Positions 10,965-25,900 of a stretch of DNA of 64,000 nt are shown piece after piece. Below the pieces are notes generated by a model that did no database searches, was not told the origin of the DNA, and saw nothing but the letters and a program-made list of their open reading frames with translations. How positions within the stretch are numbered: position 1 is the first letter of the stretch; every line of letters begins with the position of its first letter. The position numbers were made by a program, and so were the translations under genes. Source of the DNA: Nyssa sinensis (Eukaryota > Streptophyta > Magnoliopsida > Cornales > Nyssaceae). The DNA lies in contig CM018031.1 of NCBI GenBank assembly GCA_008638375.1, positions 2,331,001 through 2,395,000 of the forward strand, written 5' to 3'.

Positions 10965-13900
10965 ATGGTGAGAGAGAGTCCGAGTAACGATGTGCAGAGC
11001 TTACTGGAAGCCATCAAATCTTCAGATGTAAGCTTCTTTAACACTCTTAATTAGAGTTTAATCTCATTCCAAAATTTGATTTCATTTCTTAATTGTTTTG
11101 GTTTCCTCTTTTTATTTTATTTTTTCTGCTTGTAGATTCCTTATTTCAATTGCATTAATTATCACTTTAATTGAAACATCGTGTTAATTTTGCAATTCAG
11201 CCAAATCTAAGAAACCAGTGACCGATTTTAGGGTTATCATCGTATTATTTCGAACCAAAATTTTTTAACTATCAAACTGAAATTTATTGCTCGAAGGTTA
11301 TGTCTTCCCTTTCCCGTCCGTTTAGTGGGGTAAAGAGATGATGAAAAATTACTTGCAGTTGAGTGTATCTATTGACTTTGTCTCGAAAAATGTGAAAGCT
11401 CAACTAAGCCAAATAGTTTCATGAGGCTTGGCCTGTAGGAGGTTTTGTTTTTCTTGGTTCCCAATAATAGAAGAGTATATTTTGATATTTATTTTCCTTA
11501 AATTTTCTCAGCAGCCAAAAAAGAAACCTTAAATTATTGTATTTGCAGTGATGGCATGTCCCTCTGAAAAATACAATCAAGCTATGCAACTCTTATATGC
11601 GTGTGTAAATATTTGATAATGAGGAATCCCTGCCTTAGAGCAAACTAGCTTGGTTAAATCCCGAATGTCCTCAACCAACCCAAAGCCACGTACATCGGGT
11701 GAAATGGGACTTGAACCCAATAACTTGAGGTATTGCACAAGTGACAGCTTGCAAGGAATATTTGCTCAATCTGGTAAACCCTATTCGTGTGAATTTTAAT
11801 TAATAGCATTCGGTTGATATTACTCTCTTGGTTTTTTAGGATTCTGTTTTGTGACTATTATTTGGCAACAACTAGGGTGTTGAAGAAGTCTCCAGAAATA
11901 TTTTCATGTAGCACACGTCCTCTGCTGAGTCCAAATGTATTGGATGGTTAAATTGGTTGTCCGTAGTAAATAGAATTTGTTATCAGTTAGAAAAGTTTTT
12001 TTCTTTCCTTTTTCTTTGTTTTATAATTTTGCAATAGCTAAAAAAATAAACACTAGATATGTATGCAACATGCCTAATACTGAAATTCTTTTGTTCTTCC
12101 AATAAATAAGGAGCTTGTTGATGGTTTTATGAAATTTCTTTTCAATTAGAATTGAACTTGTATTATTATGGGTCTGTAAATTCATATACAGCATTTGATG
12201 AGGTTGTTTCATTGTGTTGAGTTGATATAATGAATAACAAGAGGAGAAGAGAGAAGAGGAAGAAAAAAGAAGAAAGCAGATACAATCTCTCAAAACCAAG
12301 CATTAAGGCTGCTATTCTCAAATCTTAATTCAATGTTCACCAACCCCAAAGAAATGATTCCAAGTTTTCAGTCCCTTTTATTATAAGACTTAAAAATTCT
12401 AAAAACAATAAATCCTAACCTTTAAATCAAGCTAATCTCAATACTTAGTTGAAATATGTAGATGGTCTGGATGTCGTGGAGGTTACAAAGTGTCAGTGAG
12501 AGGAGTTGTATGAGGAGTGGCTCTTCTACATCAGATACCAAGAGCATTCTCGAGGTGAAGTGGCTAGGATAAAGTAGTGGCGATCTAGAACCGGTATGAG
12601 AGATTCCTAAAGAGAGTGGGGCGAGTCAAGAAAGTACCACGAGATTCCAAGTATGAGGAATCTGAGTAGTATGGTATTCCAAAGTCATCTATCCAGCAGT
12701 TAATTGACAAATGTCTATTAGCTTTTATGTGGTGGTTGGGAGGTATTTATAGGGGTCAAACACATGCCAACCAGAAGGAACCATGTGGTGTGTGCTAGGT
12801 TTGCCACAAGTTCCACTCAGGGATGGGGCTAGGATTTTACTTTGAGGAGGGGGGGGGGGGCAATTTTTTTGCTAAATGTTCTATCATAAATTTAAAAATT
12901 AATGAAATATAAAAATTTAGTATTGAGTCTATTGTCTGATCATATTTTTGGTAAGTAACTAAATTTATTGATATAAAGAATTTAAAAATTAAATTAGAAT
13001 TCTAATCAAAGAAAGAGACCATTAAAAAAGTTTAGACTATAACAAAAAGTTTTAAAAAGTCAATAAAATTTTCATTAATGGGTCAATTTGAAATTAAAAT
13101 AAGGGTAAAGTATAAAAAATTTTAGACTAGGGGGTCAAAAATATAAACTGAATTGGTATGTTTGAATTTTTTTTGAAAATTCTAAAAAAAATTCAAATAA
13201 AAAATTCGGGGTCCTTAGCTGGCCTCGTCCCTGGTTCCACTAGTGTCCAAAATAGTAGGTAGTTTGGGAATTGTTCAGTTCTAGAAAGTCTAGGGAATGT
13301 TAAGTCTATATGTGTGACTTAAGATATACAGACATAGACATATGGCACGAATATGACACAATACGGATACACGGACACAACATTTCTCAAAATACAAGAC
13401 ACATATATACATAAGAGACATATTGAATATATATATATATATATATTATATGACTATATAATAAAAGCATAACATTATTTCAATTAAAATTGATATAAAA
13501 ACACACGAATCACAAGAATATTATTAAGGTGTTAAAATAAAAAAGTCGTTCGATAAAAAATCAAGAACTTCTTTATTTAATTATTAACATCCATAATTCA
13601 ATTTCCACATCAAATTGACGAATTGCTACATAGAACATGTGTATGTATATATATAACCTAAAAAAGAAAAAAAGGTGTCTGGGACATGTCTGTGTGTGTC
13701 CGTGTACGATGTGGACACATGAGTCAAAATAGAGTATCTGTGCTTCATAGTGGGTGACACTACTTGAAAAGCCCGATACTTTAGCCACTATGTCATAAGG
13801 CTCTAATTATCTTGAGAGAGGAACTACTATTTTTTTGACTTCATTAAAATGATTGATACTTTTTGCAGTCATGTCGGTGCTATGCCAGTTATTATTGTTT

Positions 13901-16900
13901 ATTTTTTATTTTTTGCTGTTTGCTTCTCATAATACTTTTGCAATTTGGATCAGTGCGACATTTTATAAGTTATACTGTACTGAAATTGTAGAAGTGGATC
14001 TCGACTTCTATGCTAAAAACGTTGAATGTTCTGTTTTACAGGTTGTTGAGAACCGCGTTCAACTGCTTACCAAACTACAGGAGTTAGATATAACTGATAA
14101 ATCTGAATTGGCTTCTCTTGTTGAATCTCTTACAGTATCCAGCCTACTGTTTCGTTTGACTTTTAAGACTGTCATCTATTTTTTTCTCTCATGTATAAAA
14201 TCTGATACTATTTGCCTGCCCCTTAATCTTCTAAAAGGACTCAAACTGTTTGTAATTTATTTTGACTCTTGTGTGATTGTTGTTATTAAAATAGGCAGAA
14301 TCTATTTGGTTGTAAGTTGTGTATCAACAGCCCCTTTATATCTCCTCAGAATGGAACCCACTGTAAGATACTTCTTATAGGCATTTCCAAAGATAACTTC
14401 CTGTTCTATAGTGTCTAGTCCTTACCTTGAAATTGATTGGAATACCATAGTTCTTTCCAGTAAGGGGCTAACTTTCCATAGACAGGTTTTTTTTATCTTT
14501 TAGGTAAATTCATATACAGTTTATGTTGTGTTGAAATACCTGTTGGATTCAATTACCTGTTGGTTTCCTGACTACGCGAATGCCCAAGATTTACCATGCT
14601 TTTATTACGAGCTGTCCCATATAATCACGAACATTGTAGAATCTTTCTTGTCAATAGAGTTGTTACCAAAGTCCTCTATGCATGCTCCACAATTCAAATC
14701 CAAGGGTTTATGACAGTAACTCAAGAGAGAGAACTAGGAGAGAATAAGTTGTATTGTGTAAGTTGTACACAGCAACTTACATAACATTAGAGTAGTCTTC
14801 CAATATCAAATTGGAATAGGATTCCCATAAAATCCAACCACATCTCTAACTAAATAGGATAAGACTTTATCTTGTCTTATTTCCCAAACTAACCTATGTG
14901 GATGCACCATGGATTATGGGTCTGGGACAAACCTAACCCAAACTCTAACATCTCCACCCTCATCCACATAGGATGAGTTCTAGATTCTCCATATCTCTCA
15001 TTTATGCATCTCATCTCTACATAGAGAGAATGGATAATGCGACTGGATGAGAAAGATCAAGGTGAAAGTACTATATTAAGTTATTATCAAACTAGCACAG
15101 TACATCATTGCGAACAACTAATCCAGTCTATGTCCCAGATTAGTTCGTTAGACCAGATTCAACATCCCTTATCGCTCTTGAGACTAATCTAAGTCCAGTG
15201 CTTGAACCCTCAAATCCGTCTTGTACTCATGCTCATATTGGTAATTTCAAAAAATGACACATTGCCCATAATATGAGTCACAATACAACAGTTATTTTTC
15301 AAACCATCTTCTCTAGCAACTTATGCCAATCCTATTGGACTTAACTGGTTTTTCTAAACATGCCCTGCCGGACTGCATCAATCATGATCCTTTAAATACA
15401 TACTAAAGCAGCGACATCAAGTCTTCTCTTCATAACGTAGTCCTTGCTTATAAGGGCATAAGTGGAACCAACCTAAGGTCGTCCTAATAACTCACACAAT
15501 GACAAAATGGAGATACATTCAGTCAGTCTCTACAAGTAGTCGTATCTAGTGGCGGATCTAGACCATTGATATAGGGGGCAAAAATATAGAAATTAAAATT
15601 TAAAGCGGTCTTTTATGAAAACATAATTTTTTTAAAGGGTCTTTTATGAAAACACCATTGACATGCAATTTTTCCTACATGCTATTTGAGTTCTCTTCAT
15701 TGTTTATCATATTTCTTGCCTTAACAATGGACTAGATGTTTTGGGAAGACTTCACATGTTTGGATGTTTCCCAGTGCATGTTAAACAAAACTATTTTGCA
15801 TGTAGCTGTAAAATACCTAGAATCAGACATATCTGGATGTCTAGGACAAATTCTTGCTCTTGGGACCAAGGTAGATTTTGTTTCCATCCTGTCTTCCCTT
15901 ATTTGGTTGTTGTGCCCTTGTTGTAATAGAAAATATATTCCAGTTTCTTGAACTTAATAGGAAAACTGTGTTGTTTAATATCTTAAGTCTAATGGTCAGG
16001 CTAGCATATGGTGTGGAAAGCATTTGAAGATGACACTTGCGTCCACTCAGGAGTCTCAGGAAGAACAACATTGTAGCTTCTTTTTTCAGGTAAATTATCT
16101 TTATCACAAATTGAGTCCTTTTTCTTACAAGAAATGTTTTTACTATTTCTGATTGGTTTTTCCTTGTTTAGCATTGATGCTAACCTAATGAAACATATAA
16201 ATAGGGCTTCTCCTCTTCATAGTGATTGAAGAAAAATCTTTTCATAGAAGATGTGCAAGGAGAGAAGTGCCAAATTTGTTATCCATAATCGTCTATTATG
16301 CTTCAGATCAAGCAGATTTTATCAACTTTCTTCTTATTGGAAAGAGCTAGTCTTGACGTAAAAAATGCCTTAAATATATTTGATTATTGATTTGACTGAC
16401 ATGGTTCTGGTTAGGTTATTGATTGCCTCTGATTTAACTGACTTACACGAATTGAAGTGTATTTACCCATTGACATAGAACTGTATGGGGCATAATTTAA
16501 ATCAATGGCATTTATCCATAGCTTAATCTTTTATAATAGCAAATGGAATTTAAAATCACGATACCAAGAGAGAAACTCACTTCAACTCTAAATCCTAATC
16601 TGCAGAAGTTGGGAGTATGTTAGAGTCCTTTAATGGAAGTCTGCTTCTCGGTTCAATTTCCTTGAGCATCCTAAACCCTCAAAATTTTCAAGTTTCTTAA
16701 TAATGCTTTCCAGGCTTCATCCTTGTGCAAAGATGTCATCAATCTGTGATTCTGTTGAGAGAGGGGAAAAAAAGCATCACTGGTCAGTTTTACTATTATT
16801 TTTCTTAACTTATTTGTGTTTACGGGAAAGCAAAGAAGATGGTACTCAATTCTCCATTCTTAAAAATCATGTTTAACTTAAGACAGTTGGTGATTTTTCT

Positions 16901-19900
16901 TTTAAATTTTTTTATGAATGCACATAGAAAAGGTGGCATTCTGATTTATTGCGATGCCTAGTCTTGAATTTGTATTTGATTTCTTGTATGATGTTTAAAC
17001 ATAGATATATTGCATGGTGTAAACCTTTTCTACGCATGTAGCTATATTTCTCTTTTTTTTCTTTAATTTTCTATTTTTCACGTAGTCATACTAATCAAAT
17101 GAAATGGGAAATCAACGTCATCAATAAAATGTGATTCGACTCATAAGAATTGCAGACATAAACTTCTGGATATTATTTAAGATGTGTTATAACAGTTTGT
17201 ACCATTGTAATATATACAAGTAGTGAGAACTGTTCTTATAGTTCAACTTCTTAATTCTAAAGATCCAGTTTAGTGAAAATTTAGTTTATTTGAAAACTCA
17301 ATAGTAAAGTTGGGCAGTTCTTAAAAATCTTGAAAATTTTTCTTAGAATTCTTGCCAAGATTTTTCTTGAAACTAGTAGATTCTTAAGTTTGGACTTTGG
17401 ACCTATACAAGGACATTGCACTTCTAATCCTATTGTATTATTGACTTATTTTTGTATGGCCTTGGTCAAAAAACATCTAGAGCTTCTTGAAGTTGTTACA
17501 TTATACATCTATTGATGTAGGATAGTGACTTGTTTTGGTTTTCTTGTGACATTTAGGCCTTGAATGTGTACATATCTGAATCTTTAGCTCAAATGAATAG
17601 GTATTGTATTAACTGGTCATCAAAATGAGTTACTATCCATGGGAGGTGATTACAAATTTTAACTTGATATTGGGCCAAGGCATGCAAAATCATGAGGAGT
17701 GAAAATTTTATTTTGTGAGAAATCTACGACCTTTCGTCAACATTTGTTCTAGATTAATGGTCGTTTAGCTTTTGAGACACATCATTTGTGCTTCTTAAAA
17801 TTCACCCCCTTCCTTCTGTCATTATGTTTGAACATTTCTTTGTTCCTTGCTGAATGTACTCTGAATGAAATCTTTGGTACCTTTATTTATTTAGTTTTTT
17901 ATGCTTTATATGTATGTAATGGTGCAAATTTTTTGCATGCATTATTCGGTACATGTTTTCTTTGATTCCTAAAACTTTATGAGACCTGGCATTTGTTTCT
18001 CTGTACTGACGCATGCCAAATGTCTTAGAGCCATCAAATTCTCTTTGACAGCTTGGAATTTTTTTTTTGCAGCTGCTTTTGGATTTGTTGAGCTACTCTG
18101 CTGCTAGTTTTTCTGCTTTGGCAAAATATCCTCTTGCAGGTGACAAGGAGTTGAGGATTGTTGTTGAGAAATTTACTTTTGAACAGTTAAATCTGACAAA
18201 GGATTCAATATTGGAGATTAAGGTATTGAATATTTGCATTTATGTTTCCTGTGCCAGTTCATGGTTGAGCATTTATTTAAGAGAGTTGCCACTAATCTAT
18301 TATCCACCAAATTATGTCTCATTGGAGGTAAATATATATGAAGTCACATATTAGTATATTCCATAGAATTTGTTTCCATCTTGTATTCTAATTGGACTTG
18401 GATTTCAATTTTTTTTTTTGGGGGGTTAAAAAATAGCTAGGCATGTTATTGAAAAAATAAACTGGGAGAACAAGGCCCTAAAGGAACAGAAAGGATGAGA
18501 AATCATTCTTGATGAAAGCTAACAACAAAACAAGTGCATAGAGAAGAGCACTAAACCCTACAAACCTATCCCAAATCTCTATCACAGGGGATAAAAGTGA
18601 ATCTAAAAGGTAATATTGCGCTAATTTCTTATTTAGCTAAGAAATCAGCTGTGCCATTTGTCAGTTTGGACTCGCTCGATCTCTTATACTAGAGAGGTCA
18701 CCGAATCTATATCCCCCACACAAACTAAGCATAATGCCAAGATCCAAAGACTTGGGCTTGCATCCAAAGCAGCACAACCTCAGAGTCACCCTCAATCCTA
18801 CAATGAAGTGGAGATGCACCTAATAGTTATTAACAAGAGAAGAAAAACTTAAAAGATGATTGCACCATCCACTTTGTATAGTTTACAGTCCTAGGTATTC
18901 AAGAAACACTATGCCCTGAAAAATAGTTAAGTAAACTTCAGGATTTTTTAATTGATGGGTGTAGGATACAATAAAATAGAATGATATGAACACATTTGTA
19001 GAAGTAATAGGCAATATTCAGATGGGAGAAGTTTGAGATAGTTTAGTCGTGTGTGTGATGCTGATTGATGTTTGTACCAATTAGAACTGGTGTTGAAAGG
19101 ACAAAGAGAAGGTAAAAAGAACATGGGTGGATGTTGAGAAAAGATATGGTGGCCAATGACTACTTAGGTACGTTTTCATATGCTTAGACCAATATCAGCT
19201 CAACCAATTCTCGTCTCATAATCTTCTGCCCTAGTTCAGATGTCTCTCTCAGATGCCTTGGACCACCAGCAATTAATATTAGTTAGGAATTGGCTTGAAT
19301 AAAATGTTCATTGTTTAAGAGAAAGATTACTTCAATTCATGATCATGATGACAAATTATATACTTTTAACCATTTAGGTCGATAATGTTGGTCACATAGT
19401 TGAGAAGAAGAAAAAAGAGAGGAATATTATTATTATTGCAATAGTAAGTCAATATTGATACCAGAACACTGAATAATAAAACAATCTTTTATAGGGTTGA
19501 TAAAGAAAAAATAACTAAACTATCCCTACTACTAATAATACTAACTATTCTAACAACTCTGCCCCTCGGGCCAAACCCATGATCTAGCTGCAAGAATCAT
19601 CAAGGCTTTTCAAGCAGATAGGGAAGCACTGAATTGTTGTGACTCTGAAAGAAGTCAACCAACTGCAGTGCAAAGGGAAGAAAGGGTAGAGATATGGTGC
19701 TAATTTAGAGATGACGACATATGAAATGATAATCAATCTTCATGCACTTGGTAGCTTGGTATGCTCGTGGAAGATGGAATTCTGCAGTATTGAATGACAC
19801 TCTTGTTATCATAATAGATGGGAGTGGGAGTAGACAGACAAATGCCTAAATCAACAAGCAACCATCACAACAAAACTACCTCTGCTATAGTGGTAGCCAT

Positions 19901-22900
19901 AATATGACACTCAGCCTCAACAGCCTTTTTGCTCTTCCAGGAAATAAAAGAATCACCTAGAAAGACACATAAGGCTGTAGTAGACTTATGATCCATAGAG
20001 CTCCCTGCCTGGTCAACATCGGAATAGGCACAAAGCTCTAAGAAAGATGAAACGGAAACAAAATAAACTCTTATGCCTTGAAGATACCTTAAAATGCAGA
20101 CAACAACAGACCAATGAACTGTAGTAGGAGAAAAAACAAATTGACTAACAACACGAATGGCATAAATAATATCAAGTCGTGTAACGGTGAGATAGAATAA
20201 ATTGCCGACAATGACTGGGTAGGATCGGGTAAAGGAACTCTATCAAAAGAAGTATACTAAATAAGCATATCATCAACATAGATTAAGAGCATAATATGTT
20301 ACATTCAAGTAGGTCAAAGAAATAGAGCCAAATCATGAGAACTAGTTCGGAAACCTAAGTCACAGATGACCGGAGATAACTTATCAAACCAAGCTTAAGG
20401 GGCTTGTTTGAGACCATATAGAGCCAGTCGGAGTTGGCACCTCTATAGGATTAGAGGAGTCCCGGAGGAGGAACCATAAAAACATCTTCAACTAAGTCTC
20501 CTCCTAGTCAATGCATACTCCCGTGTGAACCCTTTTGCCACCAATCGAGCCTTGTTCCTCTCCATAGAACTATCAAAGGTAGTCTTGATCTTTTACACTC
20601 ACTTGTAACCAACTACATGTTTACTAGAGAGTAAGGGCACCAATTCTCATGTGCCTGTCTTATGTAATGCAAAAACCTCTTCGTCTATAACCCGTCATCA
20701 AAGAGGATCGAGAACGGCCTCATTATAGGAGGTGGCTTCAGTTAGGGCCTGAACAAAAGTGAAGAAAGAACATAAGCCGGTGCAATAACAGAAGTTAGAA
20801 AACTAGACTGATTAGGACACCCATGAACTCACTTTGGATAGCAAGATCTGCGTCTTGAGAACCTAATTGAGAGGTTGGGAAGAGAGGCAAAGGATCCCTC
20901 TTGTAGAGGGAGAAATTGTGTTTCTACGAGTGCAAGTAATAGGAGCACAAAAAACAAATGGATTTGAAGAGAGGAAAAAAGGAAATAACAGAACCAAAAC
21001 TCAAGTATCAACCAATGCAGCACTATTAGAGACAAAATGTAGCCAATCAGAGACACCCCAATTGAAGAACACCACGCCGCACACAATAACAAATTGTTGA
21101 ACTGCAGTCCACTTTTTGCATAAAAAATTGAATCAAACGACCATGCACGACACAAATAAACGCTCCTTAACCCTAGAGTCTAGACACACCTTTTTGAAAG
21201 GATTAGAAGCAAGAAAAACGTCAAAATTGCTCAGATTCAACAAATCACAATTTTACTCCTTTTTTCCCCAAAAAACTCCGGAAACTCTGAAAACCTAATA
21301 AAATGATCTCCAAAAATTCCAAAAAAAATCAGAACATTGCCTCTGAAGAGGCAATCAAAACCCCACGATTTTCTGCTCATGGATGCTGAGTCAACATTGG
21401 CATCATCAACTCGCAGGGTCTCCTTGTTTTGCTCTCCAATTTCTACATTGTTGTCACTCAAGTTTGGATCTTGATTTACCCTTTTTACCATGACAACTCT
21501 GGTCAAATAGTTAAGAAGAAGTAGAGGAGGAGGAGGGAGGAATCTTATTATTGTTGCAATCACAAGTTAATGTTGATACAAGAAGACTGAACAATAAAAT
21601 AGCCCTTTATTGGGCTGATAAAGAGAAAATGACTAAACCAAACCTACTATTATTAATACTAATTATTCTAACAAACACTAATACTGTGATTACTTAACAA
21701 AAGGAAAAAAAAACATTGTGATTACTAGTATGCAATTAAACTTTAAAAAAAAAAATTGAAGGTTTAAAAGATCAGTCAAGGCCTTGGGCAAGCTTGGGGT
21801 TACATAAGCATAGCCCAAACTCTAGTTTGAGGCTTTGAGCAAATAATTGTGACCAAGCTCTGCTCAGCCCAAACTCGAGCACAACTCAGCCTGAAATATT
21901 TAAGGCTGCATTGGCGCGTAGCCCAATTAGCTGTCTACTGAGATGCTTAAACTAACTATTTGTGATCATATTAGGACTCTGTTGGGCCTACAAGGTGCAT
22001 ATATTTAGATATTGCAAAATATAAAAATCTCATTTGGTTGGGGAAGTGAATTGAGAGTTACACTGGAGAATTCATCACTTGTTTCCTTTGGGTCACTCTG
22101 TCAAGTGCATATCATGCTTTCGGAGTTCTTTGGGTGCAGTTTTAGTGAATCGATTTATTTGAAAATTTGTGCCCTTGCAATCAGTTTTTTTAATCTTGTT
22201 CACAAGTTTGTATCTGTATTGTTCATTTCAAAGGCTTTCTTTGTTCTTTGATAGCTGTGCAGAGTTCTCAAGTGCCCAAACTATTTTCTAATTGCTTTAG
22301 ATTTCTTAAAGCTAGATATAGATGTAGCTTTTTTAGTATCCTGGGTCATACATCCTTGTATTTTTGTGAAGATAAATGTATAGTTTTAATTTGAAGCATG
22401 AATATTTTTGTTCTGTCTGCTTTCTTCATTATTGATCTGAAAAGCTAATTAGTGTCTTTTGCTAAGTATGCTTCTGTATTATTATGAAACAGAGAATTCA
22501 AGCTTTTGGTCTGGAAGTATTAAAGGTGGCACAGGTGGTCCTTGATGCCGTGATTCGACTATGCAGGGTGTATTCCCATACTGTAAACTGGGATTTATTC
22601 AATGCAGGAGCCGAGAAAGAAAAGAGCAGCATAGATTGTGAAGAGGCTGATAGTGCAAATCATGTTGTCAATATAACAAGGTGCAGTGTAGAAAAATTGT
22701 GTGAATTGGGCATCCTTGCAGCTAATGATGGTGGGAATCTTGTGACTATACTTAATTTGTCATGGAAAGGTGTGGTTAACTTGCTTCAGCTTGGCAAGGG
22801 AGCTTTAACATTAAAGGTCAATGTGGCCGATATTATTCTGACTCTAATTTCACTGGCAAATGAATCTTTAAGATGTGCAGCTGAGACTTGGTCGTCTTCA

Positions 22901-25900
22901 CTGAAGGAAATGGTTTCCGTGGCAGAAGCTAAAAGGATGTTCCTTCCTGTAAAATTTTACCTGATTAATGCAGTAAGAATTTCCTCGCAATACCCATGCC
23001 AAGCATTTTCGGTATACAAAGATATAACACTTTGTATCCTGGTGATCTCAAGTTTTAGAATCTCATGGAGTAAAGAAGAATTTCTGAAATCTGCTAGTGA
23101 AGTACTGGCGGAACTTCTGGAGCCAACGTCTTTCCATTTACTTAATTCTTTATTAAATTCGGCTCAATTGAAAAGGGAGCACAAGTTCCAAATTCTAGAC
23201 TGGTTGTTCATTGATAAAAGTGATTTACCTGGACATTTGAGTAATACTCCAATTGTTACAATCTTTTCTCCAAAGTTTGATGCTATGCATGGGGCAAGAA
23301 TATTGCAGCTTGGTCGGGTTTCCTTATTTCTTAATCTACTGAAAAGCGCTCTTGATCTTGAAGAAGATGTGAGATTCGGGATAACTAGAAAGCTTGGATG
23401 GCTTTTGGATGGTTTAGTAGATGAAGAGGTGTATTCCTGCGTCCTTGTTTTGCAAATTCCTGTATTATGTGGTTCTGGTAAGACCCCAGAATTGGCTTAT
23501 CAACCTATGTTTTCTTCCATTCTGCAAGCACTGAAAACCTTCATGATTGTGGTCTCTTCAAGTCTAGCATGGGGGGAGGTGGAATCTTTCCTGCTCGAGA
23601 ACCTCTTCCATCCTCACTTTCTTTGCTGGGAGATCATTATGGAACTTTGGTGTTTTATGTTGCGTCATGCTGAGATAGACATGGTGACAAACATTATTGA
23701 TAAACTTTTCTTATTATTGAGGTTTGTTGCATCTTCAGAATCAGTTCTTGTTCCTGATAGTGCTCTACGAAGAATTGCAAGATCAATTTGCATGCTTCTT
23801 ACTCATGGTTCACAATCTATGGTCGACCAAATTTACAGTTCTATTGTTGCCATTAGCAGATCTCAGTTGTCATTGATTATATATGTAGCCTTGTTCATGG
23901 AAAGATTCCCCCTAAATTTTCTTTCAGATAAGACAAGAAGTGTTGTCACACAAAGAATTGTAACTGATTATTTTGGGTTCATGGAGAGCTTCAATGATGA
24001 ATCACTGAGACAGTGCGGTTCTGACGTGTTTGGTGCACCAGTCTTTGCTCTGTCTGCTGCCTTGCAGTCTCCGTAAGTAATCAACTCCTTTACATATGAT
24101 ATGTGAACTGTTACATGGTGAACCTGAAAATAAACTCTTCAAGTGTGACTAAATGTCCAAGCTCATAAATTTTCGAAACTATATTCCTGCACTTCAATTT
24201 TAAAATGTACATTCAATGATTTACAATAATTTTTGAAGATTCTGAGCATTGATAAATGACTTCATGAAAAATTTAATGATTATTTGCATAATGCCAGAGT
24301 TTTTTCTTTTTTTTGATATGAAGAGTGATGAAAATGCAGAAAGGATTGTAACTAATGACTGCTTAATCAATCAACCACGCAGATTAATGAAAGCAATCAC
24401 ACAAGAATAGAGACCAGATTTTTTTCGTGAAAAACGCAACTGGGAAAAATCATGGGACCTCGTCCAATCAAATCAATGCACTACTAGAAGATTTATGAGT
24501 ACAAACCTAATCTAAAGACTGACTTATACACCAATCCCGATGACACAGCTTGTACCGTTTGCATTCCCTCAAACGACGCCTTGCAAGGACCTTGACCTTT
24601 GTCTCGCGTAGTGAACTTCATTCCATAGTTGTACGATTTGAAACCGTGTTGCTTCCGCAGAATGCGAACACCCTCTTGCAAGAGTAACCTCGAATTCCTT
24701 GAGCTTTATAACTGTGCAATCCGTAGAGTTATTTGATCTTGAAATAACACTTGATCACCACGAGAAATAACCCATGTTTATGAAGAACTCCATCTCTTGA
24801 TATCAACCCTTTTCTCAAAAAGAAATTATCCTTCTCAATCCATGAGGGGGTAAAAAAAGACTTAAGTGAAACTCAATCCAATTAATCATTAGAGGCCTCT
24901 TTAATCTCTAACTTTGTTTCTCTCTTTGTATATATCCTCTGATCCTAAAGACTTCAATGAGAAGAAAATTTAAAAGTCCTAGATGTATAAAAAAAAAAAA
25001 CTTGGAATAATGCTTAAAATAGGACTCTACAACCTATTGGAAATTTTCAAAAAAATTCAATGCAGTGTGGATTGATCATCTGGGAGCCGCTAGAAAAGAG
25101 ATTTTAGGAGAGACATTTTTGCATCGATCGTAATATGGTTTGGATCGATCTTTAGTTCACTGGAGTTGAAACCAATTTAAAAGGCTAACAAACACATGCA
25201 TTGAATTGTTAGACTAACACTTTAATACTAAAAGACAAAAACATCATGTTGTGAATATTGACTTAATCTGTAGCTTAATTTAGGCATTAGATTGATTGAT
25301 TGTATTGTATTGATTGATTGATTAATTGATTGTAGGAATAATTTAGGATAATTTCCTTATTTACTTATAAGTTGTGACTATAAATATTGACCTCCTAGAA
25401 AGAAGAATATATCTTTTTCATTCTCTAAAATATCTTCCACATGGTATCAGAGCAGGTTTGATAAACCATAGCTTTTTTTTTCTCGGTCCTCTCCTTGGTG
25501 CCTCTCGTCTCTCTCGACCCTTCTCAGCAGAGCCTCTTGGCTCCTTCGGCCCCTCTCGACCTCTTCGGCCTAGCCTCTCGTCACCTTCGGCAGAGCTTCT
25601 CGGCTCCATCAACCCAGCTAGTCTCGGTCAACTTCTCTTGCTTCCTAAATCTTTGCTCTAGTAACTTCTTTGTCCTATCATGACTGATAAATTGGACACC
25701 AAGGACAATAAAGAGTATAATTCTATTCTTCAGCGTGCTAATGGCTCTTTTACATCCACAACCAATATGGTCTCTTCAGGTAACACATGTCTTCATTCTT
25801 CTTCAGTACTTCTTGGATTCTTGATTCTGGGGCGTCTAATCATATGACAAGTAACTTGTCTCTTCTTTCTAATATTTTTCATCCTTCTTCTCACTCTTTT

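Noticed and set aside
16714..16770. Extra exon between exons 4 and 5 of the FLIP-like gene
   Set aside because: The acceptor-like TTTCCAG|GC is followed by an in-frame stop, and exons 4 and 5 already join in phase.
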